Positions 47,174 through 60,015 of a stretch of DNA of 64,000 nt are shown one piece after another (positions within the stretch are counted from its first letter, which is position 1; each line of letters opens with the position of its first letter). The DNA comes from Cavia porcellus (taxonomy: Eukaryota; Chordata; Mammalia; Rodentia; Caviidae), in the NCBI RefSeq assembly GCF_034190915.1, contig NW_026947484.1, positions 79,865,982 to 79,929,981 on the forward strand. The letters are read 5' to 3'. Under the pieces are notes generated by a model, which was not told the origin of the DNA, did not search any database, and saw only the letters and a list, made by a program, of their open reading frames with translations. A program made the position numbers and the translations under genes.

Positions 47174-47399
47174 TATGTAAAATATAGTAATTCAATTGAA
47201 GTAATACAATAAAATATAAATTGTCTTGTGAATAATATACTTCCAGCAGACACTTTATGTCCATTTTCGCTAAGCACACCTAACTATTTTAAAGCATGTT
47301 TAAGGCACCCTGCCAAACAACTGGTAAATCACTTTTTTTCTCTGCAAATTGCCAGGAAGTGAATGACAGAATTAACGTATATAAACTCAATAATGGCCA

Positions 47400-47570
47400 A
47401 GCGCTGTGAACAGTACTTAATTTACTCAATATAATATCCCTTTCAAGATAGGTCTTGTCACTTTCTTAAAGATGAGAAGAGAGAGACTTAGAAACTTTAA
47501 AAACTATCCAGCTGGAAAGAGGTGGAACTGGATTTGCACCTGGGTTGGACACTATTCCACGGGTTCTCAG
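47400..47570 (-). mobile_element. MIR SINE
   Basis: The plus strand reads 'aagatgagaagagagagact', 'ctatccagctggaaagaggt' and 'tggatttgcacctgggttgg', antisense MIR. Confidence 0.75.
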
Positions 47571-48764
47571 AATTTACACACACACCGTGGGAGAAGGTGA
47601 GTGAGGGGGTCAGCAGTGTAACTCCCCTCAAATTTGAACCCTGCCCCATCTCTTTCAATTGTAACTGTAAATCAAATCTTCAGACACAAACACATCTTTG
47701 ATCTGGTGCACTATAATGAATTTTCTTCCTACAGCAGTTAAAGTCCAACAAGATACAATTTTAGTATCTTAGCTAAAAGGATACATCTGTTGAGCTGAAC
47801 AACCCCTAGTCATTTCAGGAGCCCTAAAATGATTCCAGAAGTTTCCAGAAGATCTTTCCAACCAGCTTTTAAATCACAAGAAAACAATATAATCCAGCAA
47901 CAGTGTAATTCAGCAGTTGTTTACAGCAAGAGTTTTGCTAAAGTAGTTCACAATTGGATACACTAGAATGCCTTTCACATTCCTCTTTGGTAAAGGACAA
48001 CCAGTTCATTTGAGGATTAAAACATTTGCAAAGTGCACTATAAAATTACACATTCTCCCTCTCTCCATCCCCCCACCAGGTTTAAGGATCTTCTTGTCTC
48101 TCAAATCTATTGTTCCATTAATCTGTGCATGCACGCCAGAATATTCTAATTTAAATCTGAGCCTGTGACATACTATATTTTGTTCTTAGCTGCAAGAGTG
48201 TGAATGCCATAAATAAAAATGTACTGTGCTTGTTCCTCTTCCTAAACAGTCTGATAAGCTCATACTGAAATCATTTCAGCAATCACATTTGACAGCTCAC
48301 TAGAATCCTGTTCAATCTAGCCTCCCAGCCAGTCCATTATTCCTGCCAGTTTCCAGGCAGACAAGGCAGTTAGACACTCATCTCTAAATGTGAACAGTCC
48401 TAGCGGAACCCTCATAGGAGAGGTACACTCCAGCTAACAGGCCGTCAATCTGTCAGTTGCTCTTAAGATTCCTCAGCCTTGTCCAACTGAAGGCCACCTT
48501 ACCCAGTGGGTGAAGTCCTGTCACCTAACTTTCAATGGATTCATCTGCAAATATATGCAAGAACAGACCAGCAAAATCCAGATTCACCAGAGAAGCAGCA
48601 TAACATTTTACTTCTTCTGATCAAGGCACATATCCATTTACTAAATAGGAACTCACTATCAACCAGTTAGCAAAAGTATTGTGTACCACAGAGAACTATG
48701 AAGCCAGTCTACAATGTCAACTCCTGATTTCTTTATACTTAGCTTATATGGGCCTATTTATTTT
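47571..48764. other. Unassigned non-coding stretch
   Basis: Nothing recognised. Confidence 0.5.
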
Positions 48765-48915
48765 TAAGTAGCTGGGCCTTAATTTCTCCATCTGCAAGAA
48801 GAAGATAATCATACATCACTTTACAAGACTGCTGTAAAGATCAAATATGATAATGCATTTTTTCAAACATCTAGCATAATGCTTGACTCATAAAAAGATA
48901 TTCAATGAAAGACTA
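48765..48915 (+). mobile_element. MIR SINE 3' part
   Basis: 'gggccttaatttctccatct' then 'actgctgtaaagatcaaata' and 'tagcataatgcttgactcat' follow MIR. Confidence 0.75.
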
Positions 48916-49984
48916 AATTCATTTGCTTCTTTCTCACTTTAGGGGACCAAAACTTTTCCCATTTTTCTCATACTATATAACCTTTATGTTAAAATTGAGA
49001 AGATACAGGGCACAGAGAATTAGTGCATTTTCCCTCTTTATTTTTTATTGAAATAGTCAATAAAGTATAACATACACAGAGAAAAGAGTAAAAATCACAG
49101 GGGTAAAAAACTCAAACTCTTTAAAGTAACATATGTATGTAACCCAGATAAAGAAAGAATATAAGCAGCCCCTCAAGAGCCCTTCATAGCCCAGTCCAGC
49201 TACTGTTGTTCAACTCTGATTCTCAACCCCACAGATTTTTGCCTGTTTTTGAATCAAGCAATATTTTAATAATGCCTACACCTACAAATGGCAAGTAAAA
49301 ATATAGGACATTTTATACGGATGAGCTATGTCAAAGGGATTAGAAGTTATAAAATAAATATACTGACAGCAACAAATGCAATGAAGGTATCAGAAGTTAC
49401 TCGGACACTGTTAGGGTCTCCCCACCGCCCAACTGTTTTAATATCTGAAGCAAACTCTGTAGAAAAAGTGTGAGAAAATCCAGGTGCCAAGATTCACTCA
49501 TTGCACTTTGCAGTGTGGTACTTGACTGAGAAGTAAACACATTAGTACAAAATGATGAAGGAGGAGGAAGTGTCTTTGGGAGACAGGAAAATTGAATTCT
49601 GAAAATCATTTCTATTGCCCTAAGCATGAAATACAAGTCTTAAATTTCCTAACAAAGTTAGATCTTTAAGTCACTGATATGCCCTCCTTGAATACCTTAA
49701 AACCCAACTTTGTAACCCTTGGGACCCTTGGAAAATAAATTTAGAGAACTCTCTAGTCAACTGTGACAATGTTTGCCTCTTGGGATCAGAATTTCCAGCT
49801 GCTTTTGTCTTCCCATTCAACCAAAATATATGTTCCCCACTATGCCTGACAGCATGGCTCAGTTTACATAACTCATTCTCCCACCAAGAAGTTAGCAGAG
49901 AATACAGAAACACAGGACAAGGCAAGGCATGCTGAGTTGTCTGGCTTTCAAATATTCTTGTATGAAATGCATTTTAAACACAAA
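48916..49984. other. Mostly unassigned; old LINE-like piece at 48990-49260
   Basis: 'taaagtataacatacacaga' to 'acagatttttgcctgttttt' resembles a very old mammalian LINE fragment. The remainder is unrecognised. Confidence 0.4.
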
Positions 49985-50860
49985 TATTGTAATGACATAC
50001 TGACATTATCAAGAAACTTCTCAAAAGATACTTAGCACTATTGTCATTAGGGAAATATAATCAAATCCACAATGAGCTGATGCTTCAACCACCGAAATAA
50101 ATTTTTTAAAAAAGGAAAAATAACAAGCACTGACCATAATAGAGAGAAACTGAAACACTCATACCCTGCTGGTGAGAATGTACAGTGATGTATTTGCTGT
50201 GGGAAAGATTTTTGGCAATACCTCTAAAAGTTAAAATAAAATTATGAAATGATCCATCAACTGTGAAAATGATATTCAAATGAGTATTTGTGCTATATAC
50301 ATGCTCACTGAAGTATCATAAATAAGAGACAGAAACAACCCAAATTTCTATAATAGAAAAATGAATCAACAAAATATGTGATATATCCATATGATTGGAA
50401 TATTATTCACTCATGAAAAGAAATAAAGTACAGACATAATCTACAATGTGGATGAAGCTAGAAAACATTGTGCTAGTGAAAGAAGCCTGACATTAAAAAA
50501 AATTAACGTACAATTCACATGGGCCAGTGATTTAGCCCAGCAGCATGAGCTCCTGCCTGGCAAGCATGAGATTGTGAGTTCGATACTTAGTACTAAAAAA
50601 AAAAAGTCACATAACATATGATCCTGTTTACCCAAATTGCTCAATGTAGGCAGAAACAAGTCATCAGGGATTGAGAGGGAGAAAGAAGGAGTTCCTGCTT
50701 AATGGCTAGAGTGTTTCTTTAGGCTGATGAAAATGCTTTGAATGTCATGTCAATCACGGCTGTACAACACTGTGAATGCCCTGAATACCACTAAACTGTA
50801 AACTTAAAAGCAAATTTTATGTCATATAAAGTTCACCTTCATTTTAAAATGTCACAAAAG
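49985..50860 (+). mobile_element. Ancient L1M 3' end, interrupted by an ID
   Basis: 'cataccctgctggtgagaat' near 50161, 'gtggatgaagctagaaaaca' near 50448, and after the ID 'aaactgtaaacttaaaagca' near 50794 are the L1M landmarks. The ID SINE at 50521-50605 splits it. Confidence 0.85.
50514..50612 (+). mobile_element. ID SINE nested in the L1M
   Basis: 'gggccagtgatttagcccag' start, 'tgagttcgatacttagtact' box-B side, short A tail. 'tcacat' flanks both sides. Confidence 0.85.
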
Positions 50861-52839
50861 GCAAATGAAAAGCCAAAAAGCAAGTAAAAGACACTGCTCA
50901 TAGGTACCAAAGGAAAACTACTTTTAGACGTATAATCGTGACAGAAGAGCAACCCAGCAGTCTGCCTGGGAGGTCAGCCAGAAACAGCTTGAACATCTCC
51001 AGTCCCTCTCTCTGTTTTGCCATATAATTAAGATGTTTAAGCCATTCTTTTTTAAATCAACACATATGCAGCAAGGATGCTAAGCGCCAGCTAGCCGGGA
51101 AGGCAAGAGTATTGTGCTACCGAGACAGTGAGAGTCCAGACAAGACAGGAAGTGAAGTACTACAAATTCAAAGGAAGCCAGCAGTTCCCCTCAACCTTGG
51201 CAGGAAGAGAGGAGGGTCCAGAAAGCCAGTGGGAAGCAGCAAAACAGCACTGAAGTCCAAAGGGTACCCAGTGAGGCGCCCCATCACCAGACAATTTCAA
51301 TGCCATGGGTTCTGTCCACATTATCTGCTACGTGAGGGTGGGTGGCCCCTAAAATTACAGAATTTCACTGCATAAATGTGTGGGTAAACACTAAAGACAA
51401 ACAAGACAGTTTGGGTTCAACAGAAACCCTTTCGTTTCTTCCTGAGTTTTTCAGAACTGACCTCAAAATCTGCATGCCAACCAGAAATTTCAGTCTGTAC
51501 TAGTATAAACTGGAAGAACCAATATTTTACTCAAATTATGAAACCTACAAAATGTAGAAGTATATCATCTTCCTTTCTTCTTCACACACCCCTGTCTTCA
51601 AATACTATGTCCAAAATAACTTGTGGGGTGACAAAAAAAGATGGCAGAACAGCCCATCAAACTAACAGTAAGTATCCACATGTACTACCGTGCAACAACA
51701 AAACAAACTTGATCTTTTCTAATGTGTAAAAAAGAAAATGCATAACATGTAAAATAATGAAGGATCTCGCTCTGTGGAAATTACAAAGCATCGCCTGGTT
51801 AGATTTGTCCTAGGGTTTGCAGGACACGGGCCAGAATGGAAATGGAAGTCCATGCACCACAAACCAGGAGGTTTCTGCTCACCTCCCACAACTTCTGTTC
51901 ACAGGATATCCATAGTCCCCATGGCCAGGGGCATTTGCCTTTCCAGTTCCCTGAAGAACCTGCAGCTGGAATGCCAAGTTGAATTTAGAATTCTTGAACT
52001 TCTCCAAACTTTGCACCAGGAAACATAAGTGCAAGGAGAGCCACACACACTCGGACTCGCCCTCTTCTCTTTCCAAGCCAAGGTCTGTCTCATGCCTCAT
52101 ACAACTTCATACACATACCACATTAGCATCACTGATTACTCCTCAGGCCTCGGGTACACCCAGTTCAGGAGGATCGATCTGGAGAAGACCCCAGGTCATT
52201 TGGGTGAAGAATTCTAGAGTCCCAGAAATACACAAGGCCAGACCAAAGCTGTAGGTAGGCACATGTCTTTGGGCCTGTAGACTCCTTCGCCCCTGTGGAA
52301 AGCAGACAGAGAAGTGAGAAGATGCAGGAGTTCAGTATTAACAGAGCCCTTCAGGGAAGTGCTCCCTCCAAGTATGCTTTGCCAAAAGAAGTCTGAAGTC
52401 CGCTTGGAAGCCTGAAAATGTGACCCACCCCAAGCCCTACTACTGCAGACTCACTCCATCAAAGTTTCTGGAGGATCCCAGTGGACACTCAAGTTTAAGC
52501 ACAGGCCTGAACTCCTTTAACCAGAGCTGAGTGATGCTATGTCCAGCAACTGCCAACTCCCTGAAACTGCTACTTACCAACTTCAAACTACGAATGCCAG
52601 CTATGTCAGATGAAAAAGTTCCATTTCTGTACATGACAACATAAGGGCTTGTTTAATTCCCACAACAATTTAGGCAAAGAATCCAAGGAAACTGGAATGA
52701 CAGGGATTCTATCTATATTTCTGATTTTAAATTGAGCCACGGGGTTTTTAAAAAGTTATGACAGATCCTCAGAAACTTTATTAATTCTGCCAGGGCATAA
52801 TATCATCAGCAAAGAAGTTAGAAACACAAAAATCGGGCT
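50861..52839. other. Unassigned non-coding stretch
   Basis: No repeat or gene recognised; several overlapping short frames at 51112-52254 share no domain. Confidence 0.45.
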
Positions 52840-53045
52840 CTATAATTAAGAGTAGGATTCCACAATCTAATTATTATATTTTCAATTAAAGCAGAGCTCT
52901 CAGTATGTTTTTCCACTGTTTCTTGAATTAGCACAGACCTGCGAGCGTGTCCTAAGCAGGGATATTTTAATTAGGGAGAAAATTTCCCAATAAAAGGCTT
53001 AGCCTACATCACCTGATAATTAGGAATGTTGTAATAATTCACTGA
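52840..53045. other. Candidate conserved non-coding element
   Basis: Unique AT-rich block with five ATTA/TAAT cores in about 200 bp ('ctataattaag', 'ctaattatta', 'ttcaattaaa', 'tttaattagg', 'gataattagg'). It contains no repeat I recognise. Homeodomain-type enhancers often look like this, but function is only guessed. Confidence 0.3.
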
Positions 53046-53634
53046 CCCTTCAGGGTCCCTTTTGTAGTGTTGGCAGTCCTCAGAGATTCACAGAACTTCA
53101 CATCACGATTTCTCCTGGTTGTCACTTTTACTGTTGCTTTTGCAGACGGCCACATTTTTAAGTCTTCAAGAAATACACTGAGGAGCTACATGTCCCTGGA
53201 ATCACTGTGCTTTCTTTTTCAGTAGGGTCCATCTTCTGTCCATAGGGTTCCTTTAACAGCAGTCTGAGCACTACATGGCCGACGTGTTTAGTGGTACAAT
53301 TCCTCATACCCCAGAATCCTGTCTTCACAATCTACATGTCGAATGCCATGACATGCTACACTGTCCCCCCTCTTCACCCAGGGGGGAGTGGGGCCACAGC
53401 ATGAATGTGGGAGGCTTCACTACTTCACATACTCAAGTAGCAGCAAATTGGTGCTTGACTTCACTTGCTGTCATGGGTCCTATTATTGCTAGGTAGGTTA
53501 GGGCACTCAGGTTCTGAATATATTTTTAGAAACATCTTTAATAGAATCACAGATTAGACAATAAAATGCAAATACAAACAGAAGAAGCCAACCTAGAAGC
53601 ACTTGGAGTAGAAACAGTCAAGAGTGCTTACTAG
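53046..53634. other. Unassigned non-coding stretch
   Basis: Nothing recognised. Confidence 0.5.
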
Positions 53635-53805
53635 TGCTGTCAGCCATGCCAAGTACTTTGCACACATGTGTATTGTCATTTAATCTTCACAACCCATCAT
53701 GGTAATTGTTATCATCATTTTGCAGATGAAAATATTAAGGCTCCAAATGTTTTTAGTAAGACAGAAAGCCATGATTCAAAATCAGGCCTACCAATTCAGG
53801 TTAAA
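53635..53805 (-). mobile_element. MIR SINE
   Basis: The plus strand reads 'catttaatcttcacaaccca', 'attttgcagatgaaaatatt' and 'catgattcaaaatcaggcct', antisense MIR. Confidence 0.8.
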
Positions 53806-54612
53806 AGTTCTTGAGCAATGTACTGTACTCCAGCTTAAGAAGAAAGTTCTACAAAGTCCGAACAGATCCTTGGATGTTCGATAATTTCAGGGTACCCCAA
53901 TGCCCCTATTTGTGTCGTGCACTACACCTCCTTCTGTCTCCTACTTATACCTCTAAGATAACCAGATCTCTTCAAAGCAACTACCACACATTTTACATCA
54001 TAATCTTTTCTGTCCCACCACCACTGGCCCATCTGAAGCACCAGTCACTTTTTTCCTCTGGTCTTACAACAGTGGCTAAAGTAAATGTCTTCTACCCAGG
54101 CCCTCATTTTTATTACACATCTCTCTCCCCATGCCAGAATAAGCCACTGTTTTTCTAATTTTTATTTTTATTAGAACATGTTTGAAGTACAGAATCATTT
54201 CATTCATTGTGGGCAGTTAATACATATACGTAACACAGCTTAATTCTTTATTAGCCCTTTTCTCTTCCCATTCCCCTCCATTTCTTATTCTCTTTCTTTG
54301 TTACAAAAGACCTATCTTCATTTGCTATTACCTTTTTATTTTGCTCTTTAATTTATTTATAGTTTGGGCATCTCATATAAAAAAATCAGATAACACTGAA
54401 GCTTGTAAAAGCACCAGTCAGGACTTCCCCTGCCTCAGAAACTACCAGCTCCTAAAAAGCCTGGTCTCACACTAACCTCCCTCCTCTTTTGCCATGTCAT
54501 TCTCTTGTATTTGACCCAAGGAACTGTGTTTCTATCCTCCTCTCACCAATGATTTTGATCATGGCTTATTCCGTCCCCAAGCACGGAAATGCCTATGTCT
54601 TCTTTCTCCAAT
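53806..54612. other. Unassigned non-coding stretch
   Basis: No family recognised; AT-rich part 54150-54380 may be an old LINE. Confidence 0.4.
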
Positions 54613-54751
54613 CAAAATCTTTCCCTTCTGGGGCTGGGGATTTAGCTCAGTGGCATAAGCTCCTGCGCCTTGCAAGCAGGCAGTCCTGAGTTCGATCCCC
54701 GGGACTGATAAAAAGGAAAAAGACAAAAAACAAAACAAAATCTTTCCCTTC
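54613..54751 (+). mobile_element. Young ID SINE with 16-bp target duplication
   Basis: The body 54629-54735 begins 'tggggctggggatttagctc', has box A 'tagctcagtggcataag', box B 'gagttcgatccccggg', and tail 'gataaaaaggaaaaagac'. The flanks 54613-54628 and 54736-54751 are identical ('caaaatctttcccttc'). Confidence 0.95.
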
Positions 54752-56094
54752 CTTCAAGGCTCAGTTCAATGCAGGCTCCTGTTGTCTGCTCAGCTTCCTC
54801 TGTCAGAATAAATCTTTCCTTCTTACCTACTTCCATGCTGCCTGACTTGTCCTTGAGCTATATTTATTATATTGTATAGGTATTAATCAGCCTGACTCTC
54901 TGTAAGAATAAAGATTCAAAGTCACTTTTACATCCACAATAACCGTAAGTTTTTCACAAGGAATTACCATCTGAAAGGAGCTCAAAGTGAAAGTTTTCTT
55001 TAATTTGGAGGCTGCTTTGTTTCTCCTGCTCAACAAAAATTCTGGGATTGACTACATTTCCCATTTTGCTTTTGCTGGTTTTGGTATTCTTCTGTTTTAT
55101 TTTCTAGCTAAGAAACTAGAAATCGTATCTTTTTCTCCCCTCTCAGGTCTTGCCCTCTTCTAATTTCCTTCTTCATCAACCTTGATTTTCTACTTTATGG
55201 TTTTATTTTACTATTTTATGTTTCCTTTAATTTATCTCAATTTCTGTGGAACATGATGGGATATAAATAAACAGATATATAAATAGAGTATTTTTTTTTT
55301 AGAAATGCTTGACAACTTGAATTGAAAAGAAGATTCCTACATGGAAAAAAAAAAATTCAGACCAAATTGGTTATAGTTTCTATCAATAGCCCAAAAGAGA
55401 GGATTCAGACTCAAACAAGAAACAGTTTACTTTCTGAAACTCAGAGTGTGTTAGTATAGAAAACATGGGGAAGCTTCTTTGAAGACCTCCAGCTTTAAGC
55501 ATTGAGACCCACGTACTAGCAGGGTGTCCAGTAAATGGAGCACTACCTGAGAATTTTGCACTTAAACTTTGACTCCTCAAATCTATTCCTGCCACTGTGA
55601 TAATTTGCTTGTTCACAGGGCAAGAGCTGGAGAAAAACTGTAGGTGATTTACCAGGAGAAATTTCAGAAAAGTTGGTGTTTGAAAGACCACTCCTGGTAC
55701 CAAAAAAAATTTTTTTCTTTAATTTTCTTCCGTACTCCATACATTGTGTAGAACTACTGACCTTCAGAATGAATGAAACTTGGTGTAAGATGGTAGAACT
55801 TAGAGGGGAAGATTGACGTGGTTGCTTGTTCAAGTCAGAATTCACTCCCCACCGAAACCATGGCAGAAAGCAAGCCAGAGTGTCCCTGTTCCTGCATTTT
55901 GCCTCCTAGGAAAATCACACACCTCTCCAAGCTGTTTGTACTGTCCTAAAATGGAAACAGCTGTTCTTTCTTCACTGGGTACTCTGAGATCAAATGAAAT
56001 GAGACATGACTTTGCTTTATAAATTAATCATAGGTGAACAAAACTATTTCCATTTGGTGAACAATTTATTGTGAGAAGTGACATACAATAGGAG
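54752..56094. other. Unassigned non-coding stretch
   Basis: Nothing recognised. Confidence 0.5.
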
Positions 56095-56215
56095 CACAGG
56101 CTTTGAGACCATGTTCCTAACCTCTTTGTGTCTCAGTTTATCCCAGTGTAAAACGGTGTAATAAGATAACCTTAATAATCTGATAGGGTTAGCATGAAAA
56201 CTAAATGAAGAGTTT
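56095..56215 (+). mobile_element. MIR SINE
   Basis: 'cctaacctctttgtgtctca' then 'gtttatcccagtgtaaaacg' and 'ctgatagggttagcatgaaa' match MIR. Confidence 0.8.
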
Positions 56216-58062
56216 TTCTTTTTTTTTACCTCTTACCCAAAGTACCTGTGTACTAATATGTCACTCATATTTCCTAAATACATCAGTTAAGACCGTCCCA
56301 CAAACCAAGTGCTGTGTTACACAGAGTGTGCAGATTACACATGCACTGCCCAAGAGTGAATCTGGAGGCATTTTAACAGGCTCAAGCATTAAACTCTGAC
56401 CCAAGTGTTAAAAGAAACATCGCAAAGACAGGAAAATAGGTAACAACCTTGCCAATGGACTCATTTGAATTTCGTTATTCTCCTGAATTCTAAATCTCAG
56501 ATTTCATTTTGCCTATGTGGTCACTTCTTATTTAGAGTATCTCTCTGGGAGTTTCTGTGGCTCATTTATGCTCATGAAATGTTGAGGTGCTTTTTTAAAA
56601 CAATCATTCATTTAATGAACTATTATTATGACAGCTGTGGAGAAATTTCACTTTGCTGTTTTCCTGAAGGAATATTTTATACGTACCTTTCAAGGGAAGA
56701 CACAAAATCCAGGAAGAGATTTAAAACATAAAAAAAAACACTTCATTGAATGAAACATTCACAAGATAGCCTGTTCATCTGGTGAGCTCAGAAGTTTCTG
56801 GTTTTTATTTTGTTTGTTTGTTTGTTTGAAGTGGAACATTAATGAGAGAAAAACATCCTTTCCCTCTTCCTGTTCACCTGGCTTGGAGGAAGTAGCCTGG
56901 TAAAACTTCAAGGAGGCCCAAGTAAATTCTGTCAGTCTTGGATAATTTAGTTGCAATTAACCAAAGGTTTTATTTTAAGATGATTAGCAGTCAGCCCTAT
57001 TCCAGTTCTGACATTCTAAAAATATCATCTTGTGATTGACTACTTCTTTTGAAGTGCTGTAGAAAAGTTGTCCAACTTGTTACTAAGTTCCAAAAATCCT
57101 TTCTGTTGACACAGAAGGAAACCTCTAATTACATGAGTCACTGTAGTTTTACAACTGAATAAACTGCTCACTAAATTGGAAAAACTGTCATCGAGATGAT
57201 AAGGGCCACTCTGGAACTCCATGCCAACACTCCTGACTTGTACCTTTCAGAGAAACAACCACTTGTAAAGAGACTGACATCTAGAAGATTAAATGTGAAA
57301 TCCAATATGCTTTCCTAGGTCTTAACAGGCTGCTTTATTCCTGATTAAAGGGAAAAGGAATTTCCAGGGCATGTTCCTTTAAAGTATTCCAGGAATGGGC
57401 ATGAGAATCCGTTCGGTAAGCCGCTGTGCTAGCATCTTATGAAACGTGACCAGCCCTTTGGTTGTGATGTAGTTTGCATGCATACTTTTTTTAACTCTCC
57501 AGTTTGCTTTTGTCCATTCCCTTGCTTCGAAGTTTACATTTGTGCGAACTGATTAATCCTACTTTCTTCAAAGGGTGGACCACATGGCTCATGCCTATTA
57601 GTGTTAAGTGCTGTATATATAAGCGTCCTGCCTTCAGAAACATCAGGAAGCTTGTACACTGGATTCCTCCTAACTCTGCTCACCTGTTTTCTTTCTCTGC
57701 AACTCATCGCCAAGACAGCTTCATGTGCACAATTGAAGAACTGTATGATAGCCCATGTCTTATCTCACTGAGCCACAGGTCAGTCTGGACAGCCTGACAC
57801 AATGTTAGGAACCATTAACAGAGGAGAAATAAGAAAACTAATGTAACAGAAGCTCGGGTACCACACCTTGCTCTACCCCTTTAAGAAAGAACATCTGAAG
57901 GGCTCTTTCATACTGAGGGTGGTTATAGACTCTGTTCATTTCATATGGAACTTAATACACCACCGGATTAGCCTTTGGATAGCGGAATAACAAACTCACT
58001 CATGAGGCAGTTTCTATGTACATTAAAATTGTTTCTGAAGACCAAAATTTGAAGGCTTAACA
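56216..58062. other. Unassigned stretch with promoter-like block
   Basis: No repeat or gene recognised. An octamer-like 'gtttgcatgcat' at about 57472 and a TATA-like 'gctgtatatataagcg' at about 57610 could belong to an unrecognised LTR; unproven. Confidence 0.4.
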
Positions 58063-58205
58063 AAATTGTTTTTTTGTCTTCTTGAGACAGGGTCTTGCCA
58101 TGCAGTTCAGGCTGGCCTTGAGCTCACTCTGAAACCCAGGATGGTCTTGAACTCTCAATGATCCTCCTGCCTCTACCTCCAGAGAGCTGGGAATACAGTT
58201 GACAG
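58063..58205 (-). mobile_element. B1 SINE
   Basis: The plus strand reads 'gtcttcttgagacagggtct', 'caggctggccttgagctcac' and 'gatcctcctgcctctacctc', the reverse complement of B1. Confidence 0.85.
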
Positions 58206-58519
58206 AATTTTTTTTTAAAGATTATGTTTCCTATGTGTCCAGTGCTGTTTTATTAGCTACTGAGGGACAAAACAAGGAAAGCTATTAGAGAGATTCCCTA
58301 CTGGTATCCAAGCACCTGTCTTTCTGTCTTCCAAACAGTATATGCCTCTGTAAGTTACTGACATTAAAGAGAACCCCGAACTTCACAGAAGCTATTCTGT
58401 CTCCTAGGTCTTTAGCTCACAATCCTGAACTTCATGGCCGCAACAGAGCAGCTCTAGCACGAGTTTCTGGGCTACTTGCTCCCTCAACTTCCCAACAAGA
58501 ATGATAAAGCAGGATAAGG
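58206..58519. other. Unassigned non-coding stretch
   Basis: Nothing recognised. Confidence 0.5.
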
Positions 58520-58600
58520 GAAGTTGCTTTCCCAAGGTCACACCACGGATTAGTGTTGCAGCCAGCCTAGAGCACAGCTGGCGTCCAGTCCAGTGCTTTT
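58520..58600 (-). mobile_element. MIR SINE fragment
   Basis: 'gttgctttcccaaggtcaca' and 'ctggcgtccagtccagtgct' on plus are the antisense of MIR. Confidence 0.65.
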
Positions 58601-59664
58601 TGTTGTTGTGTTTCCTAAGATAGAAGTGTTTTCTTCCAGTGTCCAGATGCTATGTCATACAAATTTATGTGAGATGTTGGCTATTTTTCAATGATTATTA
58701 TTCTAAAGTCATGAAAGGAACAAATAAATGGGAGTGAGGATGCTCAAATTAGACATGGAAGGAAGAGATGCATCACATTAAGATTCAAGTTCACAGTGTG
58801 AATCAGAGGACTGGCAAACACAATAGGGAAACGGCAAGTCCAGGACCAGTTTCTCTCAAACATGGAGAATATCTGCATCATAAGGAGAGAGTCACTAAGA
58901 TCTTTGCTTCAATTGATTCCAATAGAAGGATCATTGAGAGCTCTTGTTTATGAAATTTTCATTCTCTGATTATCCGTCACAAAAGTCCTCTAGCCCAATA
59001 TCTAACTAACCAAATATTTATCCATTAACTCATTATTTCCAGATGAATGATGATTTTAATGAGAGATATAACTGGGCATTATGTTAGTCACAGTCTTGAT
59101 CTTCAAAGAATCTGTGAATTTCTAAAGCACAACAACTGTGTTCTCAATTTTAAACATATTATTAAGCATTGGCATCTCACAAAGAGAAAAATGCAAAATA
59201 AAATTAAAATGTTACATTGTATAGTCCCCAACTCTAATGATTTTTTTTGCCCAAAATTATTAATTCACTGTTTGACAATGGCCGTTAGACTTCTAAACAT
59301 TGAAACTATATTTCCGTAACCAAATAGTACACTACATTTTCAATGAAAATTGAAAAAAATCTTCACTGACGATATATGAAATTAAATAAGAAGTCTTATC
59401 ATAGAATCTACAACATTAGCAAATTAAGAAAAACAGATTCAATGAATGACTTCAATTCCTATTAGAGGAGCAGTGACCCAGTTGTTCTAAATGAGAATCA
59501 CCACTCAAAGCCCAACGTAGAACATCTGATGAGCAATCCCTTTTCCCTCACTTTGTCACATTTCATGGTGTTTTCTTCCCCCCAGCTTTTGTAATTCAGT
59601 GCCCATCATATTCCACTGAAGGCACTCTTACTGTTACCAATTGAAGTCATATTCATCATCCAGG
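58601..59664. other. Unassigned non-coding stretch
   Basis: Nothing recognised. Confidence 0.5.
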
Positions 59665-59800
59665 TTCTTAAAAGTAGTTCCTGGTCCAGCAGCATCAGTA
59701 TCTTGAGAACTTGTTGGAGATGCAACACATCAGGACCCATTTCAGATCTAGTGATCTGACACATCTGACATTTGAGAACTTGTATAGATCAAACAGTGCA
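59665..59800. mobile_element. MER5-like hAT-Charlie MITE
   Basis: 'ttcctggtccagcagcatca' then 'gagaacttgttggagatgca' and 'gacatttgagaacttg' follow the MER5A consensus. Confidence 0.75.
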
Positions 59801-59869
59801 AGAAGCTGATTGCACAGGATATTTGCAAGTTAGGTATTTTGGTCTAACAGTAACTGCACTTCAAAGCAC

Positions 59870-60015
59870 TGGTTCTCAAGACGTACTGGACAGTGGATCC
59901 CTGAAAAACTTCTAAACACCATAATGCTCTGGATTCCATCCCCAAGAAACTCTTACTTAATTAATATGGTGTATGTCCTGGGGATCAGGAGTCATCAAAG
60001 ATCCCCACATGACTC
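59870..60015. mobile_element. MER5-like hAT-Charlie MITE
   Basis: 'gcactggttctcaagacgta' at one end, 'gctctggattccatccccaa' inside and 'cccacatgactctaatatg' at the other; another MER5-type copy. Confidence 0.7.

Noticed and set aside
54629..54735. tRNA-like sequence with box A and box B
   Set aside because: It is an ID SINE with target-site duplications and a tail, not a functional tRNA gene; the same holds for the other ID copies.
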